Assembly: GCA_034670405.1 (NCBI GenBank)
Contig: JAXDDX010000001.1
Location: 3,322,501 to 3,386,500, forward strand
DNA from: Hoplostethus atlanticus
Lineage: Eukaryota; Chordata; Actinopteri; Trachichthyiformes; Trachichthyidae
Reading direction: 5' to 3'
DNA length: 64,000 nt
Part shown: piece by piece, positions 36,601-47,271 of the stretch
Layout: each line of letters starts with the position of its first letter
Position numbering within the stretch: the first letter of the stretch is position 1
Made by a program: the position numbers and the translations under genes
Notes under the pieces: model-generated
Databases searched by the model: none
Told to the model about the DNA's origin: nothing
The model's input: the letters and a program-made list of their open reading frames with translations, nothing else

Positions 36601-38599
36601 GATCCCTTCTTTGATGAGACCAAGGTAAGATTAATTATTCTTTAAGGTGTACAGATGTACTATTTTTAACATACATTGCAATGTTTCTAATAAGTTTAAT
36701 TTGTTCAAAGATATATTATTGATTGCTTATCTTCTTGACTTAGAAGTATCAACTTGTGTAGTTATATATTAAATAAAGAATGCTCAACTTAATATCATCT
36801 GCCCCATTTCATGTAATTATAATTGTGGTGAGAGAATGTTTATTTTAAGTGATGATTTATTGTATTTTTGTATTACGTATTATTACAGGACATCAGGACT
36901 GTAATAACCTCAGATTAATGGATCAAATTTGCGAAAAACTTCTCACCATCCACTTATAAGCCACTAATGTGGCTCTGCTTATGTTTTGGGTAGTTGTACA
37001 GGATAGTTGCATATTGCAATTACATTTTGAGATTTAAAATTAAAATATCAGAAAAAAGGATATGTGTTCTGTTTTTTCCCAGTGAGATTAATTCCACTCT
37101 GACATTCAAAAGGCACATTTAGAAGCAGAGGGCCACACTGTGGTACCACCAGACCAGTTCTTCCTCGGTGAGGATAGTGCTTCATCATCACTACTCATCA
37201 TCCTCAGGAACGAAGACATTGCCGAGCACATTTGTGAGGTAATGCAGCAGCTGGTGTACAAGATCATGACAGTGCTGTGGCAACAGAGAAAATGAGACTA
37301 TAATATTAATGATTATAACCATCAGAGCTTGTTTTTCAGCTTTATCATGCTCACTGTTTTTCTCAGGTCCCTCACTTGCTTGAGCTGAAGAAGTCTCCAG
37401 GTGTACTGTTTGCTGGAATTGACCAACCAGATGATATTGTGAACCTCACCCACCAGGAACTCTTCAACAGAGGTGGTTTCATAATGTTTGAGAGAGCAGC
37501 ACTGGAGGGCCTCAGCCTTGGTATGAACTCTTATCATTACTGAATGCCAGCATTTTGTTGTTTGTGTCAAACAACACTCATGACCTGAACTCTGAAATCT
37601 TCTTTTTAAGGCAACATGAAAACAATGTCACAATTCTTGGAAGAGCTAAGCAGAAATGGGAAATGGAAATGGATGCTGCACTACAGAGACAGCCGTCAGT
37701 TGAAAGAAAATGCAAGGTAGAAAAAAACCTTAGCTTCTTGCTTTCCTATACGGCACTTCTCTCTGCATTGTAGTATTGAAATCTGTCCTTAAATATCTTA
37801 CATGAATCTGTGAATAGCTACACTTTTTAAACATCTTCAGTTTACTAAGTGGCAGTGGGTGTTGTAGGAAATAAAGAAAAAGGTTGCATAAATAACTGAA
37901 TTGCTACTTCTGTGTCCAGGTTGAGTGCAGAGGCAATGGAGAAGAAGAACTTCATGAACTACTGCCAAGAAGCAGGAATAGTGGAGGTCTTGCCCTACCA
38001 TGAGTGTGATCTTATGTCAAGGGATCAACCAAACTACCTCAATTGTCTGGTCTGCTTGCAGGTCCAGAATGTATCGGCCCGTTTCCCTGTTTTTATAACT
38101 GGTGAGACACTAGTTCATTAACTGTTTAATTGTTAATTGAAGCATGTAATCATCTAATATTTTAATATTTTAGCATGAATTGAGAGCGATCATTAAATAA
38201 AACTCCTCTATAAAAAGCCCATCTGTATTGTTTTGCAAGACTGAAGCACTTTCAAAACCTATTGTCTTGGTTGGACTGGAAAAAATACAACTTGAAGCTC
38301 ATAAGTAGCTAATGGTTCATGGTGGTAATGCTCAGACAAATGTCCTCCGTTTTCCTAAAAATGCACATACTAGATCTTCAGTTTGTACTAATGCATTGTG
38401 TGAGTTAAATCTATGCATGTTTTAGTTGTTGCACAGTGCTTTGTATGGTTTTGTTTAAGCCAGTATAAACTAACATATTTTTCTCATTCTTACAGATGCA
38501 ACAGCAGACAGTTCATTTGGGAGAAATGGAATTTTAACAATGAATATTAACTCTTTCCTGAGGATTTTTCCAAGTGACACGTTTACTGTCTCACATTAG
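18652..38599 (+). CDS. tasor2: Transcription activation suppressor family member 2 (TASOR2/FAM208B)
   Basis: Exons: 18652-18688, 19002-19150, 19753-19848, 19934-20006, 23523-23614, 23713-23850, 24782-24915, 25030-25046, 25454-25553, 25655-25749, 26571-26674, 26835-26907, 27049-27120, 27308-29464, 29913-30651, 30824-31319, 31912-36624, 37113-37238, 37367-37520, 37611-37716, 37920-38101, 38496-38599. All join in phase to about 3318 aa; I recall about 2430 in human. TASOR2 is the paralogue of the HUSH silencing subunit TASOR. The N-terminus carries the TASOR/DUF3715 pseudo-PARP fold (FRYKSAFLIKN, AKRRDVGYSEEELKESYGFLLFDD, ISKYSDCLDLNRWYHG, SENYTQNFTAPSVGFDCHES). Exons 14 and 17 are long, acidic and probably disordered. 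A conserved block around WWLHFHTATYLASEKL lies in exon 15. The C-terminal exons (ILRNEDIAEHI, PGVLFAGIDQPDDI) are well conserved. Exon 17 has a tandem array. The exon 18 acceptor is the least certain junction. Confidence 0.9.
20231..21368. mobile_element. Foldback non-autonomous DNA transposon with THAP-like fragment, in tasor2 intron 4
   Basis: The left arm 20231-20664 and right arm 20992-21368 are reverse complements apart from scattered mismatches and a roughly 60-bp block (about 20410-20474) missing from the right arm. Ends read AGGAGAATTCCGGGATTTTT and its complement with one change near the tip. TTAA flanks both ends (20227-20230, 21369-21372) and could be the target duplication. Short subrepeats inside each arm (GACAAAGGTAGTCTATGAAAG) recur inverted and direct. 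The centre encodes, from 20938, VHFCAFPNCANKM then LRSFHRIPL, which resembles the start of a THAP zinc finger (C-x4-C, then FHRxP) as found in P-element-type transposases. No transposase body remains, so it must have moved in trans. Confidence 0.75.
20938..21030 (+). pseudogene. THAP zinc-finger-like coding remnant inside the foldback element
   Basis: The frame starts at ATG 20939 and reads MVHFCAFPNCANKMLRKTLR, then SFHRIPL. The two cysteines spaced C-x4-C and the FHRxPL segment are hallmarks of THAP domains (C2CH). The downstream C-x2-H pair and conserved AVPTIF box are missing, because the frame runs into the foldback arm. It is a truncated fragment of a transposase or captured host exon. 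Confidence 0.5.
21373..23522. other. Remainder of tasor2 intron 4
   Basis: AT-rich intronic DNA up to the exon 5 acceptor. No further coding sequence or clearly bounded element was recognised. Confidence 0.5.
32434..33735 (+). repeat. tasor2: In-frame tandem array, five copies of an 86-88-codon unit in tasor2 exon 17
   Basis: Units begin at about 32434, 32692, 32956, 33220 and 33478, with lengths 258, 264, 264, 258 and 258 or 264 bp. The 6-bp steps reflect the number of CAGGAT (Gln-Asp) units in the motif HQDQDQDQDDHP. Each unit reads NLLNNDTPSAREESKTN, then PGQDGDVHQ, CSVFGDEVQFGMED, and SELSDKPLPKMDDGHGSTED. Copies differ by only a few substitutions (for example Ile to Phe in copy 1, Ser to Leu in copy 2, Asp to Gly in copy 5). 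That implies a recent expansion or ongoing homogenisation. Unit length is a multiple of three, so the frame is kept. It adds about 434 acidic residues. Confidence 0.95.
37113..37238 (+). CDS. tasor2: tasor2 coding exon 18, acceptor ambiguous
   Basis: This exon must begin in phase 0 after DETK. The AG at 37111-37112 gives AHLEAEGHTVVPPDQFFLG in frame and is used in the model. The AG at 37081-37082 follows a much better pyrimidine tract (GTTTTTTCCC), but it brings a stop codon in every possible phase. A third option at 37130 (start GGCCAC) would also keep frame and drop six residues. Confidence 0.65.
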
Positions 38600-39112
38600 A
38601 TGGCCAAGCTAACCCTGCAGCAATTATTCCTGATCAGTACACGAACTGTTTTGCTCATATTGTCATATTGATTATTTGTAAATTCATTTATCATTCAGTT
38701 GATGGATATAGTGACAATGATGCCAGCATCCAGGCGTGTGTATATTTGCATTTTTTTTATATTGTATTTTTATTATAAACTGTATTTTTAAATTGTGTAT
38801 TATAGTTTGTCTATATTTTGTGTTTTCTTTGATTCTAACTGACTTGACACTTTTGTAACCCCTTCAGTGCTGTTCTTTCTTCAGTGCTGCAGTTTTTGTA
38901 GTCAAAAGATTGTTCAAAGATTAGCTTTTATTTATTCATTGAGAAGTTTTTGAAACATCGAAAGTATACATTGTTGTAGTTGTTGAAAGTTGTATAGAAG
39001 TTGGAGTTCAACAATTAAAAATGAATTATTCTTATTTGCTTATGGACTCAAACTTGAGCTATAATGCCATGTTCGTTAATTTTGTTATGTTAACTTGAGT
39101 GCAGTGACTGAG

Positions 39113-39118
39113 AATAAA
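39113..39118 (+). terminator. tasor2: tasor2 polyadenylation signal candidate
   Basis: A canonical AATAAA lies 514 bp after the tasor2 stop codon, in AT-rich 3' UTR-like sequence. No better hexamer is obvious before it, though ATTAAA occurs near 39013. Confidence 0.5.
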
Positions 39119-40742
39119 ATGAATGCACACAGACCTTTTTAAATTCATGATGATTTGGTACTTCCAGAACCCAAAGAGGGTCACAGTTCCTCTTGTAAGA
39201 GGAAAAATATTTGTTCAGATTTACATCATATTTAAAAAAGTAAATAAATAAATACTGTAGGAGGAGTCTGCACTTGCACTCTGCCTACTCTACCCAAAGA
39301 GCATCCTTAGATCATTTACTGCAGGAGAGCCACATTTACTTTCTATTGTTTACAAATGTAAGGATGATGAAGTAAATTGTACAGTTGAAGGAACTATCGA
39401 TTCAATTTTGGCAAGCGAAACCGAAATAGGCCTCTCAAAGTAGGAAAGTTAGAATTTGGGTTGGTTTCTCCTTAAAGAATACAGCCTGGTGGTTTTCAGC
39501 AATGTGGAATGCCTTCTGCTGGAGACGTCTCGTTGTAATTCTACTCCTAATTGTAATTAATTTTAGCCTTCTTTCCAGCACATTTAAAGTCAACGCACAC
39601 ATGGTCCCAGAGATTAAAAATAACCATACATTTTAAGGAGAATGAAAAACAATCTGGGAAGCTTTATTGGGAGGGGTAAAGTAAACTTCCAGTCATCTTG
39701 CTAAATATGAGGAAGGGAAATGGTAGAAAGCAAGAGTCATATGTTTGGAGAGGACAAGACAGCAAAAATGATTTATGTAATTCAGCATTCATTCATCTAA
39801 AAAGAAAAAAGCCTACATTAATGAATTTAAACCATTTAATGGAGATATGTCACCAATGTGAGATTACTCTTACGTTACGATGACAAATATCAAAATCGGC
39901 TTTAAAGGCCATATTACAGTTTTTTTTTAAATCATAAATAAATGATTACATGTTATTCTTCCGCCAAGAAATATAGTTCTTGAACAAAGGCTAAGCAAAG
40001 TGGCTGCTAAATATCGGTATGAGTGGTGGTTTTCGGCTAGCATATTAGATTAATTGTTATACGGTGACAGTTGTGTTTTTATCAGGGATTTTACAATGCC
40101 TACATGACTCAGCCAATCAGAGCCGAGGACCGGAACTATCTGTTTAATAACTTTATTTTTTTCTCCGAAAATGCAGCACAACACTACTAGTGGAACGATC
40201 AATTATTGCACAGAGGAAATAAGTAATTTAGGAACAGGAATAAAAACGACCCGTATGTTTTGTGAATTTGTGTAGGTATAGGCTAAATGACATTACCGAG
40301 CAAGTGCCCAACTGGAATCCTTTCATTTTTGAGCCGTGACTAGACCTGAATAATCCTACAATACAAGAGATTCACTACATACACTGAAATGCCCACCACT
40401 TGTGTTATAATTAATGCCGTCCGAGTGAGATGTGGCTCATATCGATTTCTAAAATATCTGTTCCTGCGCGCAGTCAGTGATGAATCCCTCGAATACAGCA
40501 GAGTTCTGTGGGCAGACGCAGACTTGTGCGCATGTGCAATCAACGTTTTGGGGATGGGTCTGTCGATGGAATCAAGATGGCGACTCTGGCAAAAGCGCCA
40601 ATATATTTACTAAAGTAGATGTCCAAATTTAACAACTATACCGGGTTTCCACAAGCCCTTCGCGGGTTCCATGAAACATGAAGACCGGGAGCATGTCTTG
40701 GAAAAGGGATTGACCGGGATAAGACCGTAACAAGTCAGCGAG
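39119..40742. promoter_or_regulatory. tasor2-taf3 spacer including the taf3 promoter
   Basis: The first 1.2 kb is AT-rich with no gene visible. From about 40420 the CpG content rises (GTCCGAGTGAG, CTGCGCGCAGTC, GACGCAGACTTGTGCGC), as expected of the taf3 promoter and 5' UTR. Confidence 0.5.
40574..40584 (+). promoter_or_regulatory. YY1-type motif near the taf3 start region
   Basis: The string AAGATGGCGAC lies 159 bp upstream of the taf3 start codon. It fits the core YY1 site (AAGATGGCGGC) often found at or just after TATA-less start sites, in the usual orientation. This is a motif match, not proof of binding. Its ATG would also open a short upstream reading frame if transcribed. Confidence 0.5.
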
Positions 40743-41693
40743 ATGTGCGAGAGCTATGCCCGCTCACTGCTGCGTGTTTCGGTGGCGCAGATCTGCCAAG
40801 CACTGGGCTGGGATGCGGTTCAGCTCACTGCCTGCGATCTACTGTCCGATGTTCTGCATCGATATATCCAGCAGTTGGCCAGGGGCTGCCATCGATACTC
40901 GGAGCTCTGTAAGTGTTACTTTTAGTCCCCGGATTACTTCCAAAATGAACCTAAAATAGACGATCACGTTGTTGTTAACTCATGAGCCTATCCCGCTGTG
41001 ACTAGCGCCCCCTCAACGTGAGGCCTAGTAGCTAGCAAAGATTGGTTGTCAAAAAGTACAGTAGCTCTCTAGCTAAGTAGCGTCCATGTATTGTTATGAT
41101 TCTAGTCGTGCTGCTTGCCAGCTGGGATAAACACACTGACCGGTAGCTTGTGCCACATATATCAGTTACCCATTGACTTTATTAGCTGTATAACGTTTCG
41201 CTCCATCAATTTGAAACCAGTTGAGCATACTGTGTTGCTTCACCTCAAATGTCAACATCAGCCAGGGTACCTCCCTGTATGTGTAGCATGCTTAGTGAAA
41301 AGGTTTGGCCCCAAGTTTTCATTGGGACCAATAAACAGTACGGTTTAGGTGGTGTTCGGTGTACAAGAAGCATGCAGAATATACACTGATGTTTTCTGGC
41401 TTGTTCTGACGCAACTTTTCAGATGGACGGACAGATCCAGTGTTGGATGATGTCAGCCAAGCCTTCAGGCTGCTGGGGGTGAATTTAAGTGAACTGGAGG
41501 ACTACGTCCACAACCTGGAGCCTGTGGGCTTTGCTCATCAAACGCCACTCTTCCCTGTCAGCAAAAACAACATCCTGCAGTTCCCCCAGCCTGGAGCCAG
41601 AGATGCAGAGGAGCGGAAGGACTACATTCCAGATTACATGCCACCCCTGGTCTCCCTACAAGAAGGTCAGTATTTATAACTGCTATATACACC

Positions 41694-41750
<57 letters not shown>

Positions 41751-44700
41751 GTTTTCTGAGAGATTAGCTCAAAACGGGTCTTAATTCTCCTCTTTCTGCC
41801 CTTTTATCTGTAGAAGAGGAAGAGGAAGAGGTTCTCGCTGACATGGGCACCTCAGCTGAAGCTATGCAGGTGCCACTAGATGAGGATGAGGAGGAAATGG
41901 AGGAAGACGAGGCAGTCAATGATGAGAACCACCCACAGAAGAGGCACCTGGACAGTCCTGATGCAGCTATGGGCATGATGCCCACTTCCAAGAGACCACG
42001 CATGCACAGTCCAGAATGGGGGGTTGAGCCCAGGGAGCCCCTCACCTCCCTCAATCCGCAACGTGTTCCCCCAGGCATGCTACCTTCTCATGACAGCCTT
42101 GGTTCCCTGTCCCCTGAAACACCTTCTGGAACCCCGTCCTCCTTCAGACCTCAGCCAGTAGTACCGAAACACTCTGATCATAAGTCCCATGGCACTCCAG
42201 GAAGAAAGCCTAAGGTCTCGTCTCCTGGCAGACCACGGACTAAGTCCCCTAAAGGGGTCAATGCTGGACCAATGGGTGGCAGCCCCATCCGCTCTCCAAA
42301 ATCTTCCAAGGAGAGGAAGAAATCCCCAGGCAGGACCAAGAGCCCTAAAAGCCCCAAGAGCCCAAAAATGGGTTCTGCCAAACTGTCTCAACCCCAGAGC
42401 AAGACGGATGGCTTACATAAGCTACCCTTGTCAGCACTGAGTGAGAGGATGGGCAAAGAGAACATCCATATGCGTCAGAGTATGGAGGACAGGGAGTTGG
42501 CTGAGGTCCACTTCAGAAAACTAGAACCGGACAATACAGCCATCGATGACTCCATTGATGCTGTGATTGCGAGAGCATGTGCTGAGCGGGAGCCTGACCC
42601 TTTTGCTTTCTCCTCGGGCTCTGAGTCGGAGAGCAATGGGTTCTCCAGCCCCAGGAGACTCACCATCATGGAGCCGTCTACACCTAAACTCACGATTGGA
42701 GCCAACAGCTCAGGAAAAGACACGTCAACACCACTTCACCTTAATGCAGGCCCAGGAAACTGGACTATGGATGACTCTATCAATGAGGTGATCCGAAAGG
42801 TCAATCAGGGGGGTCCGTCTGTCACCCCTCAAAACCAAGCTGAATACATGTTGTCATCTGGATCAGCCTCACCACCTACTCCTGAACCCCTGCTCAAGAC
42901 CTTCGAGGAGAAGAACAAGACGGTGCCAACAGTAGACATCAAGAAGAAGCTGAAGAAGGAGCTCAAAACAAAAATGAAGAAGAAGGAGAAAGACAAGCCA
43001 AAAGACAAAGACCGTGACAAGGACAGGGGCAAGCTGAAAGAAAAGAATAAGGATAAGAACAAGGATAAGAGCAAGGAGTTTTCCAAGGAGGTCAAGAATC
43101 CCTGGAAGGAGTATGCAGTTAAGGATGACGAGCACTTCCGTCAGCGAGACTTTGCTGGGCCTGAGGCTTCCATAAAGATCAAGTCCAGAGAGGGAGATGG
43201 CTCTAGGAAGGAGAAGGAGAAACACAAAGACAAAAAGAAGGATAAAGAGAAGAGTAAGAAGGACAAAGATAAGAGGGACAAGGGTAAAGACAGGGGTAAG
43301 GAAGACCGGCAGAAATCTGCCCTAACCCTCTTTGGTTTGGGTGAAATGCCACCACTGTTCAGCCCCTCTGCCTGCTTGCGCATTCCCTCCATACTGCCTC
43401 CTCTGCCCCCAATCCTCCAGGACAAGGACACGAAGAGTAAAGAGAAGGACAAGAAGAAAGACAAGAAGGAGAAGAAGAAGAAGAAAGACAAGGAGAAGGA
43501 AAAGGAGCGCGAGAAGGCCAAAGAGAAAGAGAGGGAGAAAGAAGAAAAGAGGAAAGAAAAAGAGAGGGAAAAGGAAAAGCGAGAAAAGGAGAAAGAGAAG
43601 GACAAGGAGAGAATTCGATTGGAGAAGGTAACCTGTTTGTTCATAAGTGTACCCGCAACAACCAAAGGGTTCATTGGTATGTTACTGAATTTTGCTCCTG
43701 TCCTTCCTGTACGCTCAGGTGAAAGTAGACACCCCAGTGGCTGTACCGTCTCCAGTCATCCCCAGGCTGACCCTCAGAGTGGGAGCTGGCCAGGACAAAA
43801 TGTAAGTGTTGAAGTGATATGTATAAACTAATCTAGACATTTGTCTTGCATTGTCCCATGTCACTTTATGTGAGGGCCTCTTGTTCTTGTATTGTGTATG
43901 CCAGTATGTACTGTGAAAGCCTGAACGTTGATCTCTGTGTGCCAATCGCACAAGGACAAATTCCTGTAAATGTATTGCACTTGGCAATTAAAGTTAATCT
44001 TATTCTGATTTTGGTTTATATTGTCTACGTTAATGACTTGTAGATAGCAGAGTCTCTTGTTCATATCAACGGTGCCATAGGTTTTGCCCTTACTGTTCTG
44101 TCTGTCTTTCTGTCCATCGCTAGTGTTATCAGCAAGGTGGTCCCGAACGTGGAGCTCAAAACACCAGCACCCAAGACCCCCGTTTCCAGATCTGGACCTG
44201 GAAATCGCCCTCGGACACCCCCACAGCCCCCAATTCTCTCCCCAGTTGTACTATCTCTCGCCCCACCTGCCTCACCGCTTCCTCCTGCCGCTGCCCCTCC
44301 GCCAATGCTTTCCCCCACCTCTCTGCTCTCCACAGCAAGTTCCCTCAAAACGCCAGTACGCAGCGTAGTAACTGAGACCGTCAGTACCTACGTGGTGAGT
44401 TCTCACCCTCTAGACCTCTCAGTTTTATATAGGGACCATCCCCTACAATAAAAAAAACAGCATGTCCTTGTTATATGCAACAGCATTTTTCCTAAAGTAT
44501 TGGTTCATACGATAAGTGTACATTTATAAAGCATGGTACATCTTCAAGGGATCTCAGAAACTCAAACAAATGCAACAAAATACATGAAATGTGTTTCAAC
44601 TGCAACTTTTACTACCTGTTCATTGCCAATAATCCCCTCACTGAGCAGCATGTTGCTAATACGTTTTATGATCTTTATTTACCCAAGATCCGAGATGAAT

Positions 44701-45127
44701 GGGGAAACCAGATCTGGATCTGTCCCGGATGCAACAAGCCTGATGACGGCAGTCCAATGATAGGGTGTGATGACTGTGATGATTGGTACCACTGGTAAGA
44801 GACACATTTCCATATTTCCATGTAGCTCAGACAAGTGTCCATAAGTAGGATTTTGTAAATAGACAACCTGGTACAGTTGACCAATAATGACCAGTTTTTA
44901 CCAGCATGTACAACCATAATTCACTGATCTGTGTTTGTGCCCGTTGGTGGAAATCTGAGATCAATTGCATCTTTTCAGCAACGCTAACTGACTCGTTCTC
45001 TCTTCTGTTCAGGCCTTGTGTCGGGATTCTTACAGCCCCTCCCGAGGACCAGCAGTGGTTCTGTGTTAAATGTGCCAGCAAGAAGAAGGACAAAAAACAC
45101 AAGAAAAGGAAACACAAAGTGCATTGA
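40743..45127 (+). CDS. taf3: Transcription initiation factor TFIID subunit 3
   Basis: Exons: 40743-40908, 41423-41665, 41814-43627, 43719-43801, 44124-44394, 44688-44794, 45013-45127. They join in phase to 932 aa; human TAF3 has about 929. TAF3 pairs with TAF10 through its histone fold and anchors TFIID at promoters marked by H3K4me3. The histone-fold (BTP) domain covers roughly residues 5-80 (SLLRVSVAQICQALGWDAVQ, then YGRTDPVLDDVSQAFRLLGVNL). Exon 3 carries an acidic patch, Ser/Pro-rich sequence and a very long Lys/Glu/Asp-rich tract. The PHD finger is at about residues 871-915, with zinc ligands in CPGC, CDDC and CVKC. The Met and Trp of GSPMIGCDDCDDWYHW, known to bind H3K4me3, are kept. 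The tail is basic (KKKDKKHKKRKHK). The insert MPPLFSPSACLRIPS inside the Lys-rich tract matches a similar human segment, so I read it as exon. Confidence 0.96.
41696..41748. repeat. (TG)n microsatellite in taf3 intron 2
   Basis: About 26 uninterrupted TG dinucleotides fill over a third of the 148-bp intron between exons 2 and 3. Length variation here would change the distance between donor and branch region. Confidence 0.95.
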
Positions 45128-45875
45128 GACTATGAAAAAAGCACATTGGACTTTTTTTGGACTTACTGAAGCCATCGTGGAACACACTCCTGGCACTGCT
45201 GAAAAAGAAAAAAAAAAGTTTAACTTGTGGCTGAGATTCACTTCTGACGATTTTACTGAATGAAGTCAGCCATGCTAGATTGTGACTTAATAAGAAAAAA
45301 GACTTTAACCAGCACATATCCAACCTCAGTTCTCCCGTGGGCTCCGTGGTTACCCTTTCTATCTGTTAATGGTTTCCTTGAGGCTTTTGGCGACGTACGT
45401 GGAAGCCTAGTCTTCAGGAATGTTCAGATAAAATTAGGAGACCATGAGAATCTTGGTTGTAAAAGATCAGAGCTCAGCATTGTCGTGGGGCAAGGACGGA
45501 GAACAGAACAACCTGCATCCATAGTCGTTATTTCTGTTCTATTATTGTTGCCACAGAAGGAATACCAGACAGATACCTGTTTAACCTCTCCCTGGTTTTC
45601 TGCAGTATCATTGACATGTCATGTACATAAAGACGATGGCATTGTGTGTGTATAAATGTGTAAATACCAACTTCCAAGCCAAGTGCATTTCGTTCTTAGG
45701 ATTCTGACTTGTTAAATCCATTTTCAGATATTGGTTTTTAACTTGATGATTTTCTGTAATTTCTGTACATTTTTTAAATTGAAAGTTTGTATTTTTATTT
45801 TTCTTCACATGGATTTGTCCCGGAGTTATACTGTAGTTGTGCTTGTAATGTAATTCATTTTGCTGATATTTCAAT

Positions 45876-45881
45876 ATTAAA
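45876..45881 (+). terminator. taf3: taf3 polyadenylation signal candidate
   Basis: ATTAAA lies 749 bp after the stop codon in AT-rich sequence and is the best hexamer seen in the probable 3' UTR. Confidence 0.4.
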
Positions 45882-46803
45882 GCTGAACGGTCTGTATATT
45901 CACAGACTTGGAAGACGTAAATTTCAATATCATCAAGATGCATCTAGATTTTCTGTAAACCGATTCTCTCTTTTTTTCCATTAAGTTGTCTTTAGCTCAC
46001 ACAATGATTTATTTTCTTCCATTCTTCCCTTTTCTCAGTAGCTGTTTGGATACATTGCATTTGCTTCCTGAAAATACATTGCAAATATTTTAACAAACCA
46101 AGTTTCAGATGTTGAATTTGTTCCCATTCATTTCAGAGTTGATGACAAAACAATACAATTTGTGCTTAGTTGTGCTTTTCGTTCGTGCATAGTCCACGTC
46201 TCGTCTGTTACTGTGCAAGTTCAGGATCCACCCTTGCAGTAATCTGCAATGCATTAGCTTAGCTGAGGCTATTGACCCCTCTTATCATTTAACACTTCAC
46301 ATATATACCGAGATGTTATATGGGGAAGTGCTTAACAGTCAAATTGTAGAGTGAGGTTCATGCTGAGATTGATTGCGGCCTACAAATTAGTTTTGAGGGA
46401 ATGATTTCAACTGAATTGAGTGTAAAAATGTCTTCGACTGGGCCGTTGCAGCAATTCCTGTTTCTGCCTTTCTCTGAATGACCACATGGTGTCAGTCTTC
46501 ATGCACAGAGCTGCTATGGCATGTTTGAATTCTCTGCGACGTGAAGTATAATTCATTTAAAGCACAGCATGCTCATCAAAAAATCATGCTCTTCCAAATA
46601 ATGAATATAAGAATTGGAACAAATGTCTCCTGATTGATGGCGAGACAAATGGGGATACTTATCTTGCCAGCTTGAAGTGTTGTTTTCTAGGCAGGTTACA
46701 GGGTCCTTATCATGATTACTATTGGGACTGTAACTCATCTATTTTCTCTATAACAGAGAAGCTTTTATCACCAGTCACCCATGACTTCAGATAAACTCTA
46801 AAA

Positions 46804-46990
46804 CAGTGGTCCTCCAAATCCTCATGGTCCAAAGTGCTGCTATTTTTCTCTCCTACCAGGTAGTTAACTGCATTCACCACGTGCCCCAGGTCTAAATCAG
46901 GCCTCGACTAGACTTGACTAGAATGAAAACTACCTGACAGAATAGAAAAGCAACACTCTGGGCCCACAGGTCCAGATTTGAGGCCCACTG
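46804..46990. mobile_element. 187-bp hAT-type MITE with 8-bp target site duplication
   Basis: The element begins CAGTGGTCCTC and ends GAGGCCCACTG. The outer 60 or so bases at each end are imperfect inverted repeats of one another (roughly 70 percent by eye). It is flanked on both sides by the identical octamer CTCTAAAA (46796-46803 and 46991-46998). CAGNG-type tips and an 8-bp duplication are diagnostic of the hAT superfamily. No coding capacity. Confidence 0.88.
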
Positions 46991-47219
46991 CTCTAAAACA
47001 TCTAGACATTTATCAGAAAAAACAGTCACAGTTCAGTAATTGATAGGGTAAATGCTTTGGATTTCTTAAACACCTCGGATTAGAGAGCTTGATGTTTGCT
47101 AGTTAGAAAGCACACCTGACTCATTCAGCTGTTAAATTCCTTCTGCTCAGATGGCTTAGTAAGCTGATGGTAGTGAATGTGGATCTTAGAGGGACTGCTC
47201 TTGCTTTTCTGTCTTTTTC

Positions 47220-47221
<2 letters not shown>

Positions 47222-47270
<49 letters not shown>
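47222..47270. repeat. (GT)n microsatellite
   Basis: About 24 uninterrupted GT dinucleotides in the taf3-celf2 spacer. Confidence 0.95.

Positions 47271-47271
<1 letters not shown>

Noticed and set aside
37083-37112. Extension of tasor2 exon 18 to the stronger acceptor
   Set aside because: It introduces stop codons in all three phases, while the downstream acceptor gives a continuous conserved protein.
43319-43425. Possible short intron inside taf3 exon 3
   Set aside because: The segment stays in frame, and its text (MPPLFSPSACLRIPS) parallels a similar insert in human TAF3, so it is read as coding.
43141-43674. 177-codon Ser/Phe/Leu-rich frame on the minus strand
   Set aside because: It is the antisense of the Lys/Glu-rich tract of taf3, where AAG and GAG codons give CTT and CTC on the other strand.
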